Source: Wenyingzhuangia aestuarii (GTDB taxonomy: Bacteria; Bacteroidota; Bacteroidia; Flavobacteriales; Flavobacteriaceae). From it: a stretch of 64,000 nucleotides of DNA. The first letter of the stretch is position 1. Each line of letters starts with the position of its first letter. Shown here one piece after another: positions 55,493 through 63,922 of this stretch. The stretch spans positions 1 through 64,000 of the forward strand of contig NZ_JAATJG010000006.1 of assembly GCF_011927765.1 (NCBI RefSeq), in the 5' to 3' direction. A program made the position numbers and the translations under genes. Under the pieces are notes generated by a model. That model had not been told where the DNA came from, searched no databases, and saw nothing but the letters and a program-made list of their open reading frames with translations.

Positions 55493-56500
55493 CTAGCTAT
55501 TTAATTCCTTCATAATTTCTGAAAAAGCAGTGATAGCGTACAATCTATCTTGAGCATTGTACATATTACTAGTAATAATTAATTCGTCTGCTTGAGTTGT
55601 TTTTAAAAAAGTCCTCACTTTTTCTTTAACAGTTTTTTTGCTACCAACAAAGGTGTACTTAATCATACTTTGAACAGAAGGGTGTTGAGCAATTTCTTTT
55701 AAATCGGCTGTCATTTCTGTAGGGGGAGCTAAATACTCTCTTTTTCCTGTAAACATTCCTATAATCATTCTTAAAGAAGATGTATACAAACGTTCTGCTG
55801 CTGCATCTGTATCTGCAATCATAATGTTTACACCAGCAATTACATAAGGATTGGGAGTTGTTGCTGAGGGCACAAACTCTTTACGATAAATGTCTAATGC
55901 ATTTTCTAAATGCGTACTAGCAAAATGACTGGCAAAGGCATAAGGATATCCCTTTTTGGCTGCCAAATGCGCACTATCTGTACTAGAGCCTAAAATATAA
56001 ATAGGCACTTCTAACCCTTCTGCAATTACAGCTCTAACTGCTGAGCTACTATTTTCTTCTGAAAAAAAATCTTCTATACGAGCAACATCTGCTGGAAAGG
56101 AATGAGCGGCTTCTAAAAAATCTGATTTTATAGCTACAGCCGTTTCTCTATCTGTACCTGGAGCTCTTCCTAAACCTAAATCAATTCTATTTGGATACAA
56201 AGCCCCCAAAGTTCCAAATTGTTCCGCTACAATTAACGGAGAATGATTAGGCAACATGACACCACCAGATCCCACACGAATGTGTTGAGTTTGTTGTGCT
56301 ACATGACCTATTAAAATAGTAGGAGCATTACTCCCCACAGCTTTCATGTTATGATGTTCTGCAAACCATATACGTGTATAACCTAAATCCTCTGCCTTTT
56401 GAGCTAGGATTACCGTATGCTCAAAAGTTTCTTTTACACTAGTTCCTTTAGATATAATTGCTAATTCTAAAATAGAATAGGCTGTCTTTTTTGTACTCAT
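55493..56500 (-). CDS. LLM-class flavin-dependent oxidoreductase
   Basis: A 335-residue luciferase-like monooxygenase. It contains TRIWFAEHHNMKAVGSNAPT, the IRVGSGGVMLPNHSPL segment and a FGTLGALYPNRIDLGLGRAPG region that match the LLM family of alkanal-type enzymes. FMN is the usual cofactor. The ATG at 56500 (MSTKKTAYS) is preferred, as the upstream frame begins at a TTG. The substrate is unknown. Confidence 0.9.
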   Translation of the reverse strand: MSTKKTAYSILELAIISKGTSVKETFEHTVILAQKAEDLGYTRIWFAEHHNMKAVGSNAPTILIGHVAQQTQHIRVGSGGVMLPNHSPLIVAEQFGTLGALYPNRIDLGLGRAPGTDRETAVAIKSDFLEAAHSFPADVARIEDFFSEENSSSAVRAVIAEGLEVPIYILGSSTDSAHLAAKKGYPYAFASHFASTHLENALDIYRKEFVPSATTPNPYVIAGVNIMIADTDAAAERLYTSSLRMIIGMFTGKREYLAPPTEMTADLKEIAQHPSVQSMIKYTFVGSKKTVKEKVRTFLKTTQADELIITSNMYNAQDRLYAITAFSEIMKELNS

Positions 56501-56583
56501 TTTGCTTAAGGTTTCTTTGTACAAATGTAAAAAAGAATACGGTTCTTAAAGATTTATAACCTAAATAGAATCTAGTTTTTTGT

Positions 56584-58026
56584 CTATTTTAAATGTCGTC
56601 CTCGGGGTTGGTCTCCTTTGTAGAGAACCTCTTCTGAATGTAAAAAATTTGCTGCAGCTGCGGAGTCTTTTACCTTCACAGCACTACGTTCTATCATTTC
56701 TAATTCAAATTCATTTAAGACACTTTTTCTGATTCCTTGCTTTCTCCACTCCGACTTGGGTCTACATCCTTTTGAAATGTTACGAGCTAAAGACAAGGCA
56801 TCTAACAAAGCTTGATTGGCTCCTTGCCCTTTAAAAGGACTCATAGGATGAGCCGCATCTCCAATTAAAGTAATGTTTTTTCCATGTGTCAACCATTCTG
56901 GTTGTAACAATTCCCGATCGTAAACAGGATACCCCGAAATTTGACTTTCTTGAGTAGCTTCTAGAATTTGAGGAATGGGATGATGCCATTGTGTTCTGCG
57001 ACAAGCTTCTTGTTTTAACGCAACAACTCCTTGTGCACTTAGTTCTTTAGCCTCTTGTTCTAGCATTGGAAAACTAAGTTGCCACATTATGGTATCTGAT
57101 GTATAAGGCATCATGTAAATACGTTCTGTACCATTGGCTGTTTGAAATACCGTAGCTGCATCTAACAAAGTACTTTCTACATTTTTAAGGGCCTCTAAAG
57201 GACAAATTCCTAAAATTACGATGCAACCTAAATAACGTAAAGGAGTTTTTTCCTCTCCTATTAATAGTTTTCTAACTGCACTGCGAATACCATCTGCTCC
57301 TACAACAAGATCTGCTGTTGTTTTCTTTAGTTCTCCGTTGACCTCAAATGTCAAATCCACACCTTCCTCATGTTCTTTAAGATGAATGAATTGATGCCCC
57401 CATTGTACCCTATCATGTTCTTTTAACTGTTTTAACAAAGCCAAACGCAAAGACTGACGTGGAATGTGAATATTGGTTCGTTTAGGGCTGGTTTTTACAT
57501 CAGACTCCATCCACTTTCTCATGCCCCATTCCCCTATCACTTTACCCTCGGTAGTATGTACCAAATGCCTTGTAGATACAACTCCATCATCTAAATAAAA
57601 AAGACCAAAACCTTCTATAGCTTTACTCGCTTGTTGTAGCGTTAATCCATAACCTTGTGATCTTGCATCAAAACTAGGATCACGTTCATAAAGCGTAAAA
57701 GGAATTCCACGATGCAAACAAGCAACTGCCAAAGCAACACCTCCAATCCCCCCACCTACAATAGCAATGTGTGGATAATTTTGAGGAGCGACCACAGGGA
57801 AATTGGTAGCAGGAACAACACCTGCACCTTTGCAATTTGGGCAAACATATAAACTAGCCTTAGGAGGAATTGGAGCTACCCCCTCTTGATTAGAATTGTG
57901 AAATTGTTCTAAAGCTAGTTGATACTGAAGTCTAACTTTTTTACGAATTCTCCTCTTTTTTTTACCAAGTCCATTACACTCTAAACAAACTGTCCAGTGT
58001 TCTTCTTTCTTTAGTTGTTTATTCAC
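56584..58026 (-). CDS. FAD monooxygenase with N-terminal DnaJ-like zinc finger
   Basis: A 480-residue protein. Residues 14-21 (CLECNGLG) and 62-69 (CPNCKGAG) are two CxxCxGxG motifs as in DnaJ, likely holding zinc. Then comes the FAD domain: IAIVGGGIGGVALAVACL near residue 87, VVGADGIRSAVRK and LIGDAAHPMSPFKGQGANQA. The second half is of the aromatic hydroxylase type (UbiH/PHBH-like). The N-terminal addition is unusual in this enzyme family. The substrate is unknown. Spacing between the two zinc motifs is 44 residues with a basic, helical linker. Confidence 0.85.
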   Translation of the reverse strand: MNKQLKKEEHWTVCLECNGLGKKKRRIRKKVRLQYQLALEQFHNSNQEGVAPIPPKASLYVCPNCKGAGVVPATNFPVVAPQNYPHIAIVGGGIGGVALAVACLHRGIPFTLYERDPSFDARSQGYGLTLQQASKAIEGFGLFYLDDGVVSTRHLVHTTEGKVIGEWGMRKWMESDVKTSPKRTNIHIPRQSLRLALLKQLKEHDRVQWGHQFIHLKEHEEGVDLTFEVNGELKKTTADLVVGADGIRSAVRKLLIGEEKTPLRYLGCIVILGICPLEALKNVESTLLDAATVFQTANGTERIYMMPYTSDTIMWQLSFPMLEQEAKELSAQGVVALKQEACRRTQWHHPIPQILEATQESQISGYPVYDRELLQPEWLTHGKNITLIGDAAHPMSPFKGQGANQALLDALSLARNISKGCRPKSEWRKQGIRKSVLNEFELEMIERSAVKVKDSAAAANFLHSEEVLYKGDQPRGRHLK

Positions 58027-58212
58027 TCTTCTAGTTGTTTAATGGCTTCTTGATTCTTTCTTGTATTTCATATTTCAAATATATTAGTTTGAAATTTAAA
58101 AGAACACTCCGAACTTATTAGGGGCTAAAATATTCTTAACTTTATAAAATTCACTTGCAAATAAACACTGAAAACACATTTTTTTATATACGTTGTAGTA
58201 TTTTCGTGCTTT

Positions 58213-60420
58213 TTATAAACTTAATTCTGTTACAAACTCACCAATTATTTTTAAATCTGTCAATTCATCATCTTTTAATTCTATAGATTCAAAAGAAGTG
58301 TCAAAAGATAAAGGTTTCAGAACAATTGATTTATGTGACCAACTATTTTCAGTTGTGTTTTTTTCACTATGATATTCCTTAATAGTATAACCTGCACCAA
58401 AATCGGAATCTTGAATATTATAGTGTTGTGCTAAAACAATTCGACCCTCTCGAGTACCTCCAGAATATTTTTTAAAAAGACACCAAGAGCCATTCTCAAT
58501 TCTTTTATTCATCGATTCTCCTATTATTTGACAGACGAAATAATCTTCTCTAACTGATATATTCATTGGTAATTCAACCCATTTCAAATTTTCGTATTCA
58601 GATTGTATTTGCATTTCACTAAAGTTACCTGCTGCTGCATATATGTCAAATATAGGTACTGAGTTAACATAAGGTTTAACTTCAGAAAAAGGTAAAATTC
58701 TTAATTTGCTTTCTGTTTCAAAAGAATTAATATTTTCTTTGAAATACTCCCTTAAATTTTTATCACAAGCATAAATAAATGTACCTTTTATAGCACGATA
58801 CATAATTGTTTTATAAATGTTTATGATGTAATCTTTTAAATCTGCATCTGTAGTTTGTTGTTTTCCGTACTTATCAAAATATTTTTCTCTAACAATTTCG
58901 ATTGTTTTTGTTTCCTTATTGTATGTTATTTCTTCTCCAAATATTACTCCTGTATAATTTAAATCATAACCTTGAGTTGTATGGATGCTACCAACTTCAT
59001 TAAATGCATTTGGGGAGTTTACCCAATCTTCAGGAGTTCTATTCCACTGAAACTCTAAACCTTCTATTGTAATATCAATTGCGTTTGGTGTTTTTCCTCT
59101 AGTGTCAGAAATCCAAGGCCAAGAAAAGCCAGCAACTAATCTGCATAATTTAAATTTTTCTTCTCTAATTTTGAGTTCAGAATATAAGTCTTTTAATGAA
59201 TCAAAAATTAATAGTTCATATTTATCCGAGATAAAATTTTGCTTTTGAGAGCGTTTTACCTTTAGTAGTTCATCAACAAATTTTATATAGTCATTTCCAC
59301 CTTGTGAACGCATTTGAGATTTTAATTCAATTGATATTGAATCTTTTGCCTTTATTAAATTTTCAAATCGATAGGAATCAATATCAGATGGTTTTATAGA
59401 TTGTGCTGAATCATAAAAAAATATTTGATTTTTACTATTAGCAATTATCCAATCTAGTTCAGTTCCACTGTCATCTAAACCTAATGTTTGATTGCATTTT
59501 TTAAATGCACCTCTCCAACTAATATTTTTATATTTGCGTAATCTATGTGCTTCATCAACAATCAGTAAATCATATTTCTTTTTAAAGGTTTGTGTAGGGC
59601 TTATTACCATTGATTTTTTTAAACCTGGTGTTTTTGAAAAAACGTTTTGTAATGTTTTACGTAATGAACTCATTGCAACAACAAATCCAATTTCAGCTTT
59701 TGGGTATTTTTCTTTAAAAGCTTTGATTAGATTTAATTCTTGAGTTTCACTTACACTTAAATTTTCATCATCTTTTTCTAAAATATCAGAACCAAGTAGT
59801 TTGATTAAAAATGAAGCGAGGATAGTTTTTCCAGTACCTGCACTTCCATTAATAAAAATTTGATTCTTACTTTTTTTGGTCAGAGCCTCAGTAATTTCAA
59901 TTACCGAATTATATTGATCTTCATTAAGTGTTTTATATGGTGAATATTTAAATAGTTCTGAGTTTTCAATCTCTTCAAGAGATTTGCTAACAATATTATT
60001 TTCAATTAATTTACTCCAGATGGTTTTAAATAAATTCTGATATAAATCTTGCTGATAATAGTTATGGTTTATTAAACCAAAATTACCATTTTGTAGTTCA
60101 TAAGTTCCCTCAGATGATATGTATTGAATTAGTTTTGATTCAATATCAAGAGTTGCAGATTTATTAAACTTGTCTGATCCTATTATTGATATTTGATTAA
60201 AAGCTTTTGCTTTTTTAGAATTAGCTAAATGATTTTTAATTCTATTAGAAAAATTAGTTGATTCACCAACATAGGCAACTTTATTTATTTCATTTTGAAT
60301 AAAATAAACTAAAGGCCACTGGTTTTTAACCCAAATATTTTGGTTAATTTTATCAATTGAATTTTTATTGAAGTCGAAGCGTTCTGAAACTTCTACAGAT
60401 AGTTCAAAGTTTGAAATCAT
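58213..60420 (-). CDS. GIY-YIG nuclease, SF1-type helicase and S24 peptidase-like fusion protein
   Basis: A 735-residue protein with three parts. Residues 37-65 (LVYFIQNEINKVAYVGESTN and RIKNHL) form a GIY-YIG/URI-like nuclease domain. Residues 190-560 are a DUF2075-type helicase: Walker A GSAGTGKT (192-199), Walker B LLIVDEAHRL, SQMRSQ and HTTQGYDLNY. Residues 585-735 resemble the LexA/S24 domain: AAAGNFSE with an Ala-Gly bond at 597-598, Ser 636 in GESM, GGTREGRIVL, and Lys 681. It overlaps the MazG-like gene by 4 nt. I infer DNA-damage or phage response; it is not a described system known to me. Confidence 0.75.
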   Translation of the reverse strand: MISNFELSVEVSERFDFNKNSIDKINQNIWVKNQWPLVYFIQNEINKVAYVGESTNFSNRIKNHLANSKKAKAFNQISIIGSDKFNKSATLDIESKLIQYISSEGTYELQNGNFGLINHNYYQQDLYQNLFKTIWSKLIENNIVSKSLEEIENSELFKYSPYKTLNEDQYNSVIEITEALTKKSKNQIFINGSAGTGKTILASFLIKLLGSDILEKDDENLSVSETQELNLIKAFKEKYPKAEIGFVVAMSSLRKTLQNVFSKTPGLKKSMVISPTQTFKKKYDLLIVDEAHRLRKYKNISWRGAFKKCNQTLGLDDSGTELDWIIANSKNQIFFYDSAQSIKPSDIDSYRFENLIKAKDSISIELKSQMRSQGGNDYIKFVDELLKVKRSQKQNFISDKYELLIFDSLKDLYSELKIREEKFKLCRLVAGFSWPWISDTRGKTPNAIDITIEGLEFQWNRTPEDWVNSPNAFNEVGSIHTTQGYDLNYTGVIFGEEITYNKETKTIEIVREKYFDKYGKQQTTDADLKDYIINIYKTIMYRAIKGTFIYACDKNLREYFKENINSFETESKLRILPFSEVKPYVNSVPIFDIYAAAGNFSEMQIQSEYENLKWVELPMNISVREDYFVCQIIGESMNKRIENGSWCLFKKYSGGTREGRIVLAQHYNIQDSDFGAGYTIKEYHSEKNTTENSWSHKSIVLKPLSFDTSFESIELKDDELTDLKIIGEFVTELSL

Positions 60421-60746
60421 AGTTTGTCATACTTTTTTGTAGTACCTTTTGCTTTGTCTATGGGATATTTTCTTCCATTACTTTCTATTTTGTCTAGAAC
60501 AATTTTTTTTACATCAAATCCATATTTGTCTGCAAGTAAAAAGGCATAAGCAAAAACATCTGCTAATTCTTCTTTAACGGATTCTTTATTGGCTTCTTCT
60601 GGTTTTTTCCATAAATATTCTTCAAGTAATTCACTTGATTCTATATTTAGTGCAACAGCTAAGTCTTTAGGATTATGAAATTGTTCCCAATCTCGTTCGT
60701 TTCTAAATTCAATTAATTTCTCTATAATTCTTTTTATGTCACTCAT
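60417..60746 (-). CDS. MazG-like nucleotide pyrophosphohydrolase
   Basis: A 109-residue all-alpha protein of the MazG/RS21-C6 type: ELLEEYLWKKPEE and VKEELADVFAYAFLLAD with the conserved Glu and Asp of the metal site (ExxE...ExxD). It hydrolyses nucleoside triphosphates to monophosphates. The ATG at 60746 (MSDIKRI) is used; a longer frame begins at 60788. The start of the helicase gene overlaps its stop by 4 nt, so they are coupled. Confidence 0.82.
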   Translation of the reverse strand: MSDIKRIIEKLIEFRNERDWEQFHNPKDLAVALNIESSELLEEYLWKKPEEANKESVKEELADVFAYAFLLADKYGFDVKKIVLDKIESNGRKYPIDKAKGTTKKYDKL

Positions 60747-60907
60747 GGTATATTTCGAATTTCTATGGTTTACCGGTATGAAATACAACGGTTTTGGCTA
60801 AGAAATGTAGCGTTTGACAAGCCGATTAATTTTCATATTAAAACTAAACAAAATAAACAGAAAACTAACTTTAGGGAAACATTAAATAAGTTTTACTTGT
60901 TTTTTAC

Positions 60908-60936
60908 CACAGTACTTTGTTGGCTAAAGTACTGTG
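60908..60936. terminator. Hairpin upstream of the MazG gene, within the Fic-like relic
   Basis: CACAGTACTTT / AAAGTACTGTG, 11-bp stem with a 7-nt loop, followed by TTTGTC on the plus strand and a T/A-rich sequence on the minus strand. It could terminate transcripts of the old Fic-like gene on the minus strand. Confidence 0.6.
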
Positions 60937-61142
60937 TTTGTCAGAATCGTATCTAACTTATGATTGATATAATAATTCCCTGCTCCTAATTTTTGTTTTA
61001 TTAAAATTCCGTCTTTAGCCTATTTACTCAGATAATTACCAACTGTTTTTCTATACAAAGACAACTCTTTTGATAAGAAAATTGATTTTTCTTTACTTAT
61101 AAAAAATATATGATAAGATTTTTTAAATTTCTTTACATTCAT
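60924..61142 (-). pseudogene. Degraded Fic-like protein C-terminal winged-helix fragment
   Basis: Reading the minus strand from the ATG at 61142 gives MNVKKFKKSYHIFFISKEKS, then SIFLSKELSLYRKTVGNYLSK (in parts), then a TAG stop (61020-61022). After the stop the same frame goes on with KDGILIKQKLGAGNYYIN and ends at a TAG at 60924-60926. The pattern is that of the winged-helix tail that follows Fic domains (GILIKQK-G-GNYYIN). No Fic motif HPFxxGNGR is seen upstream, so it is a relic. It may also be a diverged small gene with read-through. Confidence 0.6.
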
Positions 61143-61495
61143 TTTTTAGCGTGCTAGGGTATTTTTGTCTACTTGTTATATCAAGTATTTAAGATAAAGA
61201 CTACCTTTTATCCCCACAATTCTTATCAAATACTATTAAATAATTGTCACATTCGGAAACGGACTCTGGAACCGTAATGGTTTTCTATTTCTTTGATGTT
61301 GAATTTAGTAGTAGCTAAGGTTAACTTTTACTTTGGATAAATCAATCCTAATTATTGAATAAAATTTATACAATTATAGTAGAATCTATTTCAAAATTCT
61401 CTCTACACTTCTTTCATATATCATCAAAATAATAAGAGCTAATGAAACTATATATACAATAATCAGAAACCTTTATCTTTTGAATTATAAATAAA
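61143..61495. other. Gene-poor A/T-rich stretch before tRNA-Ser
   Basis: About 350 nt with no plausible gene and no clear repeat on either strand. It may contain remnants of genes near the Fic-like relic, but none can be named. Confidence 0.5.
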
Positions 61496-61524
61496 AACAC
61501 CCACTTTCATAAAAAGCGGGTGTT
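61496..61524 (-). terminator. Terminator of tRNA-Ser
   Basis: AACACCC-CTTT / AAAG-GGGTGTT stem with loop CATA, followed on the minus strand by TTTTTATTT, about 48 nt beyond the tRNA 3' end. Confidence 0.8.
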
Positions 61525-61571
61525 AAAACGTGTATTTATTCTGTAACTACTTGAAACAACAAGTGGTTTTG

Positions 61572-61658
61572 CAGAGAGGAAGGGATTCGAACCCTCGGTA
61601 CAGTTACCCATACACTACCTTTCCAGGGTAGCTCTTTCGACCACTCAGACACCTCTCT
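61572..61658 (-). tRNA. tRNA-Ser (anticodon GGA)
   Basis: The minus strand forms a cloverleaf with a long variable arm, as in serine tRNAs: acceptor AGAGAGG/CCTCTCT, anticodon stem CTACC/GGTAG with loop CTGGAAA (anticodon GGA), T loop TTCGAAT and discriminator G. Length is 87 nt. CCA is not encoded. The 3' end faces the accessory strip 58213-61142. Confidence 0.94.
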
Positions 61659-61788
61659 AAAATGGATTGCAAATAAACAAAATGTATTCTATATAAAACA
61701 AGTGTTTTACATAAAACTCACAAACATTTTATGCATGCAGAAACTCCGCATAAGTGAGTATTAGTTTTGTTGAAAAATAGTATTCGTT

Positions 61789-62037
61789 ATGGAAAGAATC
61801 TTATATCAAATGGCAAAAGGCTCTCTATCTGCAGTTCTTAGAGGCTACCTTATTGTGTTTTTAGTGTTTTTGGGTTTCTTTCTTAAGGTACAATTAGATG
61901 ACCATCCTAGTGAGGTAGCTCTTTTTAGAGAAAAAATAAAAAAAGAGATCGAATTACAAACAATTAAAGAACAAAAGGAAAAAGAACAACTCATAAAAGA
62001 AACCTTGGAGCGAATCAAAAAAGAGTCACAAAAATAA
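61789..62037 (+). CDS. Small membrane protein with charged coiled-coil tail, unknown function
   Basis: An 82-residue protein with one transmembrane helix (about residues 19-36, GYLIVFLVFLGFFLKV) and a Lys/Glu-rich helical tail from about residue 45. It is probably a single-pass inner-membrane protein. The role is unknown. It precedes the oxidoreductase gene by about 60 nt on the same strand. Confidence 0.6.
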   Translation: MERILYQMAKGSLSAVLRGYLIVFLVFLGFFLKVQLDDHPSEVALFREKIKKEIELQTIKEQKEKEQLIKETLERIKKESQK

Positions 62038-62097
62038 AGCTGTATAATCTATATCTTATTTTAAAATAGTAAATTTAATTTTCACAAAAATAAGGAT

Positions 62098-63087
62098 ATG
62101 AAACAAGTCAACTGGGGAATTATTGGTGTAGGTAATGTTTGCGAAGTAAAAAGCGCTCCCGGAATGTATAAAACACCTAACTCTACTGTAGTTGCTGTAA
62201 TGCGTAGAGATGCTGAAAAGGCTAAAGATTATGCCAAAAGACATGGTATAGAAGAATGGACAACTAATGCGGATGAAATTATCAACCATCCAGATATTAA
62301 TGCTGTTTATATTGCCACTCCTCCCAAATATCACAAAGCCTATGCGCTAAAAGTTGCAGAGGCTGGAAAGGCTTGTTACATAGAAAAACCTATGGCTATT
62401 ACCCATCACGAATGTATGGAAATAGAAAAAGTGTTTAAAGCTAAAAACTTGCCTTTATACATTGCTTATTACAGAACTTGTTTGCCTAACTTTTTAAAAG
62501 TTAAAGAACTTATTAGCAACGGAACTATTGGAGAGCTGTTAAACGTACAACTCAATTTTACCAAACCTTTAGATGTTTTAGATGACGATTATGACAGCCG
62601 AAACTGGAGAGTAGATCCTAAAATTGCAGGTGATGGTTATTTTTACGATCTAGGATCTCATCAATTAAATATTTTAGAGTTTTTAATTGGCGAAATAGAT
62701 TTTGTACAAGGTATCGCCATCAATCAATCTAAGATTTACAAATCTAACGATGTGGTTACTGCCAATATTTTATTTAAAAACAAAACCATCGGAACTTGTT
62801 TTTGGGCATTTAATCACGGTTTTAAAACTAGAAGAGATGAAATCATCATCAACGGAACCAAAGGGAATATAAAACTAGCTTGTTTTAACGATTCGCCTAT
62901 GGTATTTACAGATATTGATGGAAAAACCGAAACCTATAACATTCCTTATCCAGAACATGTACAACAACCTTTAATTGGTTCTATCGTATCCGATTTAATT
63001 CACAAAACAAAACACACCTACAGCACAGGTAAAACTGGAAGTAAGACCAATTATTGGCTAGAACAAATTAGCGGATTGGTATCATAA
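62098..63087 (+). CDS. Gfo/Idh/MocA-family oxidoreductase
   Basis: A 329-residue NAD(P)-dependent sugar-type dehydrogenase. The N terminus VNWGIIGVGNVCEVKSAPG is the dinucleotide fold and CYIEKPMAI holds the conserved Glu-Lys-Pro motif; the C-terminal domain begins at about residue 125 with the usual beta sheet. The substrate may be a sugar, inositol or a related compound. It is in the cytoplasm. The next gene follows after a short gap, probably in one operon. Confidence 0.92.
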   Translation: MKQVNWGIIGVGNVCEVKSAPGMYKTPNSTVVAVMRRDAEKAKDYAKRHGIEEWTTNADEIINHPDINAVYIATPPKYHKAYALKVAEAGKACYIEKPMAITHHECMEIEKVFKAKNLPLYIAYYRTCLPNFLKVKELISNGTIGELLNVQLNFTKPLDVLDDDYDSRNWRVDPKIAGDGYFYDLGSHQLNILEFLIGEIDFVQGIAINQSKIYKSNDVVTANILFKNKTIGTCFWAFNHGFKTRRDEIIINGTKGNIKLACFNDSPMVFTDIDGKTETYNIPYPEHVQQPLIGSIVSDLIHKTKHTYSTGKTGSKTNYWLEQISGLVS

Positions 63088-63123
63088 TTGATACTTGTAC
63101 AACAAATAAAAAAAATCTTTAAA

Positions 63124-63828
63124 ATGAATTTTAAATCTATTTTCACCTTTTTTATCGCTCTTATTTTAAGCTGTAATACCTTTGCCCAAAGTGATGTAAA
63201 AGCAATTGAAATTGCTCATAAAGTAATGGAAAGTATGGGAGGTGTAGAAAACTGGAACAATGTACATTACCTAAAATGGGATTTTGGAAAAAGAGTTCTA
63301 CATTGGAATAAATGGACGGGAGATGTGAGAGTTACCTCTCCAAAGGATGAATTAGTCGTTTTGGTAAACATCAACACAAACAAAGGAAAAGCGTTTAAAA
63401 ACGGAGTATTGGTTACCGATGCTAAAGAAACAACCCAACTTTTAAATCAGGCCAAAAAATGGTGGATTAACGATTCTTACTGGTTAACCATGCCATGGAA
63501 ATTGTTAGACCCAGGAGTTACGTTAAAACTTCTAGAGAAAACTACGTTGGAAAATGGTCATAAAGCAGCTGTTTTACAAATGACTTTTGAAAACGTTGGG
63601 GTAACACCTAACAATAAATACCATGTGTATGTAGATGCAGAAGACAACTTAGTTAAACAATGGTCTTTCTTTTCAAAATTTTCAGATGAAAAACCAAAAT
63701 TCACCAAACCTTGGGACAATTACCAAGAACTAAACAAAGTGTTATTATCTTTTGACAGAAGCGATTTTGGTCCTAAAAATGTAATTGCCAAACAAGAGTT
63801 TGATGGCCGCTTATTTACAGATTTATAA
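63124..63828 (+). CDS. DUF6503-like exported protein
   Basis: A 234-residue protein with a signal peptide (about residues 1-22, ending CNTFAQ) and a beta-rich domain with MESMGGVENWNNVHYLKW, GDVRVTSPKD and PWDNYQELNKVLL. I start at the ATG at 63124 (MNFKSIF), as the frame before it starts inside the previous operon and gives a poor signal. Members are of unknown function, sometimes linked to redox or sugar loci. It is 36 nt after the oxidoreductase stop. Confidence 0.8.
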   Translation: MNFKSIFTFFIALILSCNTFAQSDVKAIEIAHKVMESMGGVENWNNVHYLKWDFGKRVLHWNKWTGDVRVTSPKDELVVLVNINTNKGKAFKNGVLVTDAKETTQLLNQAKKWWINDSYWLTMPWKLLDPGVTLKLLEKTTLENGHKAAVLQMTFENVGVTPNNKYHVYVDAEDNLVKQWSFFSKFSDEKPKFTKPWDNYQELNKVLLSFDRSDFGPKNVIAKQEFDGRLFTDL

Positions 63829-63922
63829 TATTTAAAATAAATATTAATAACTAGCATTCTTTTACGACTAAGCCTAAACTAGTTTTATTCATTTAAATTA
63901 GAGTAACTTTTAACCATAGCTT

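Noticed and set aside
61143-61571. Second tRNA-derived att site or integrase remnant beside tRNA-Ser
   Set aside because: No copy of the tRNA 3' end and no integrase pattern could be found by eye in this stretch or near 58027-58212.
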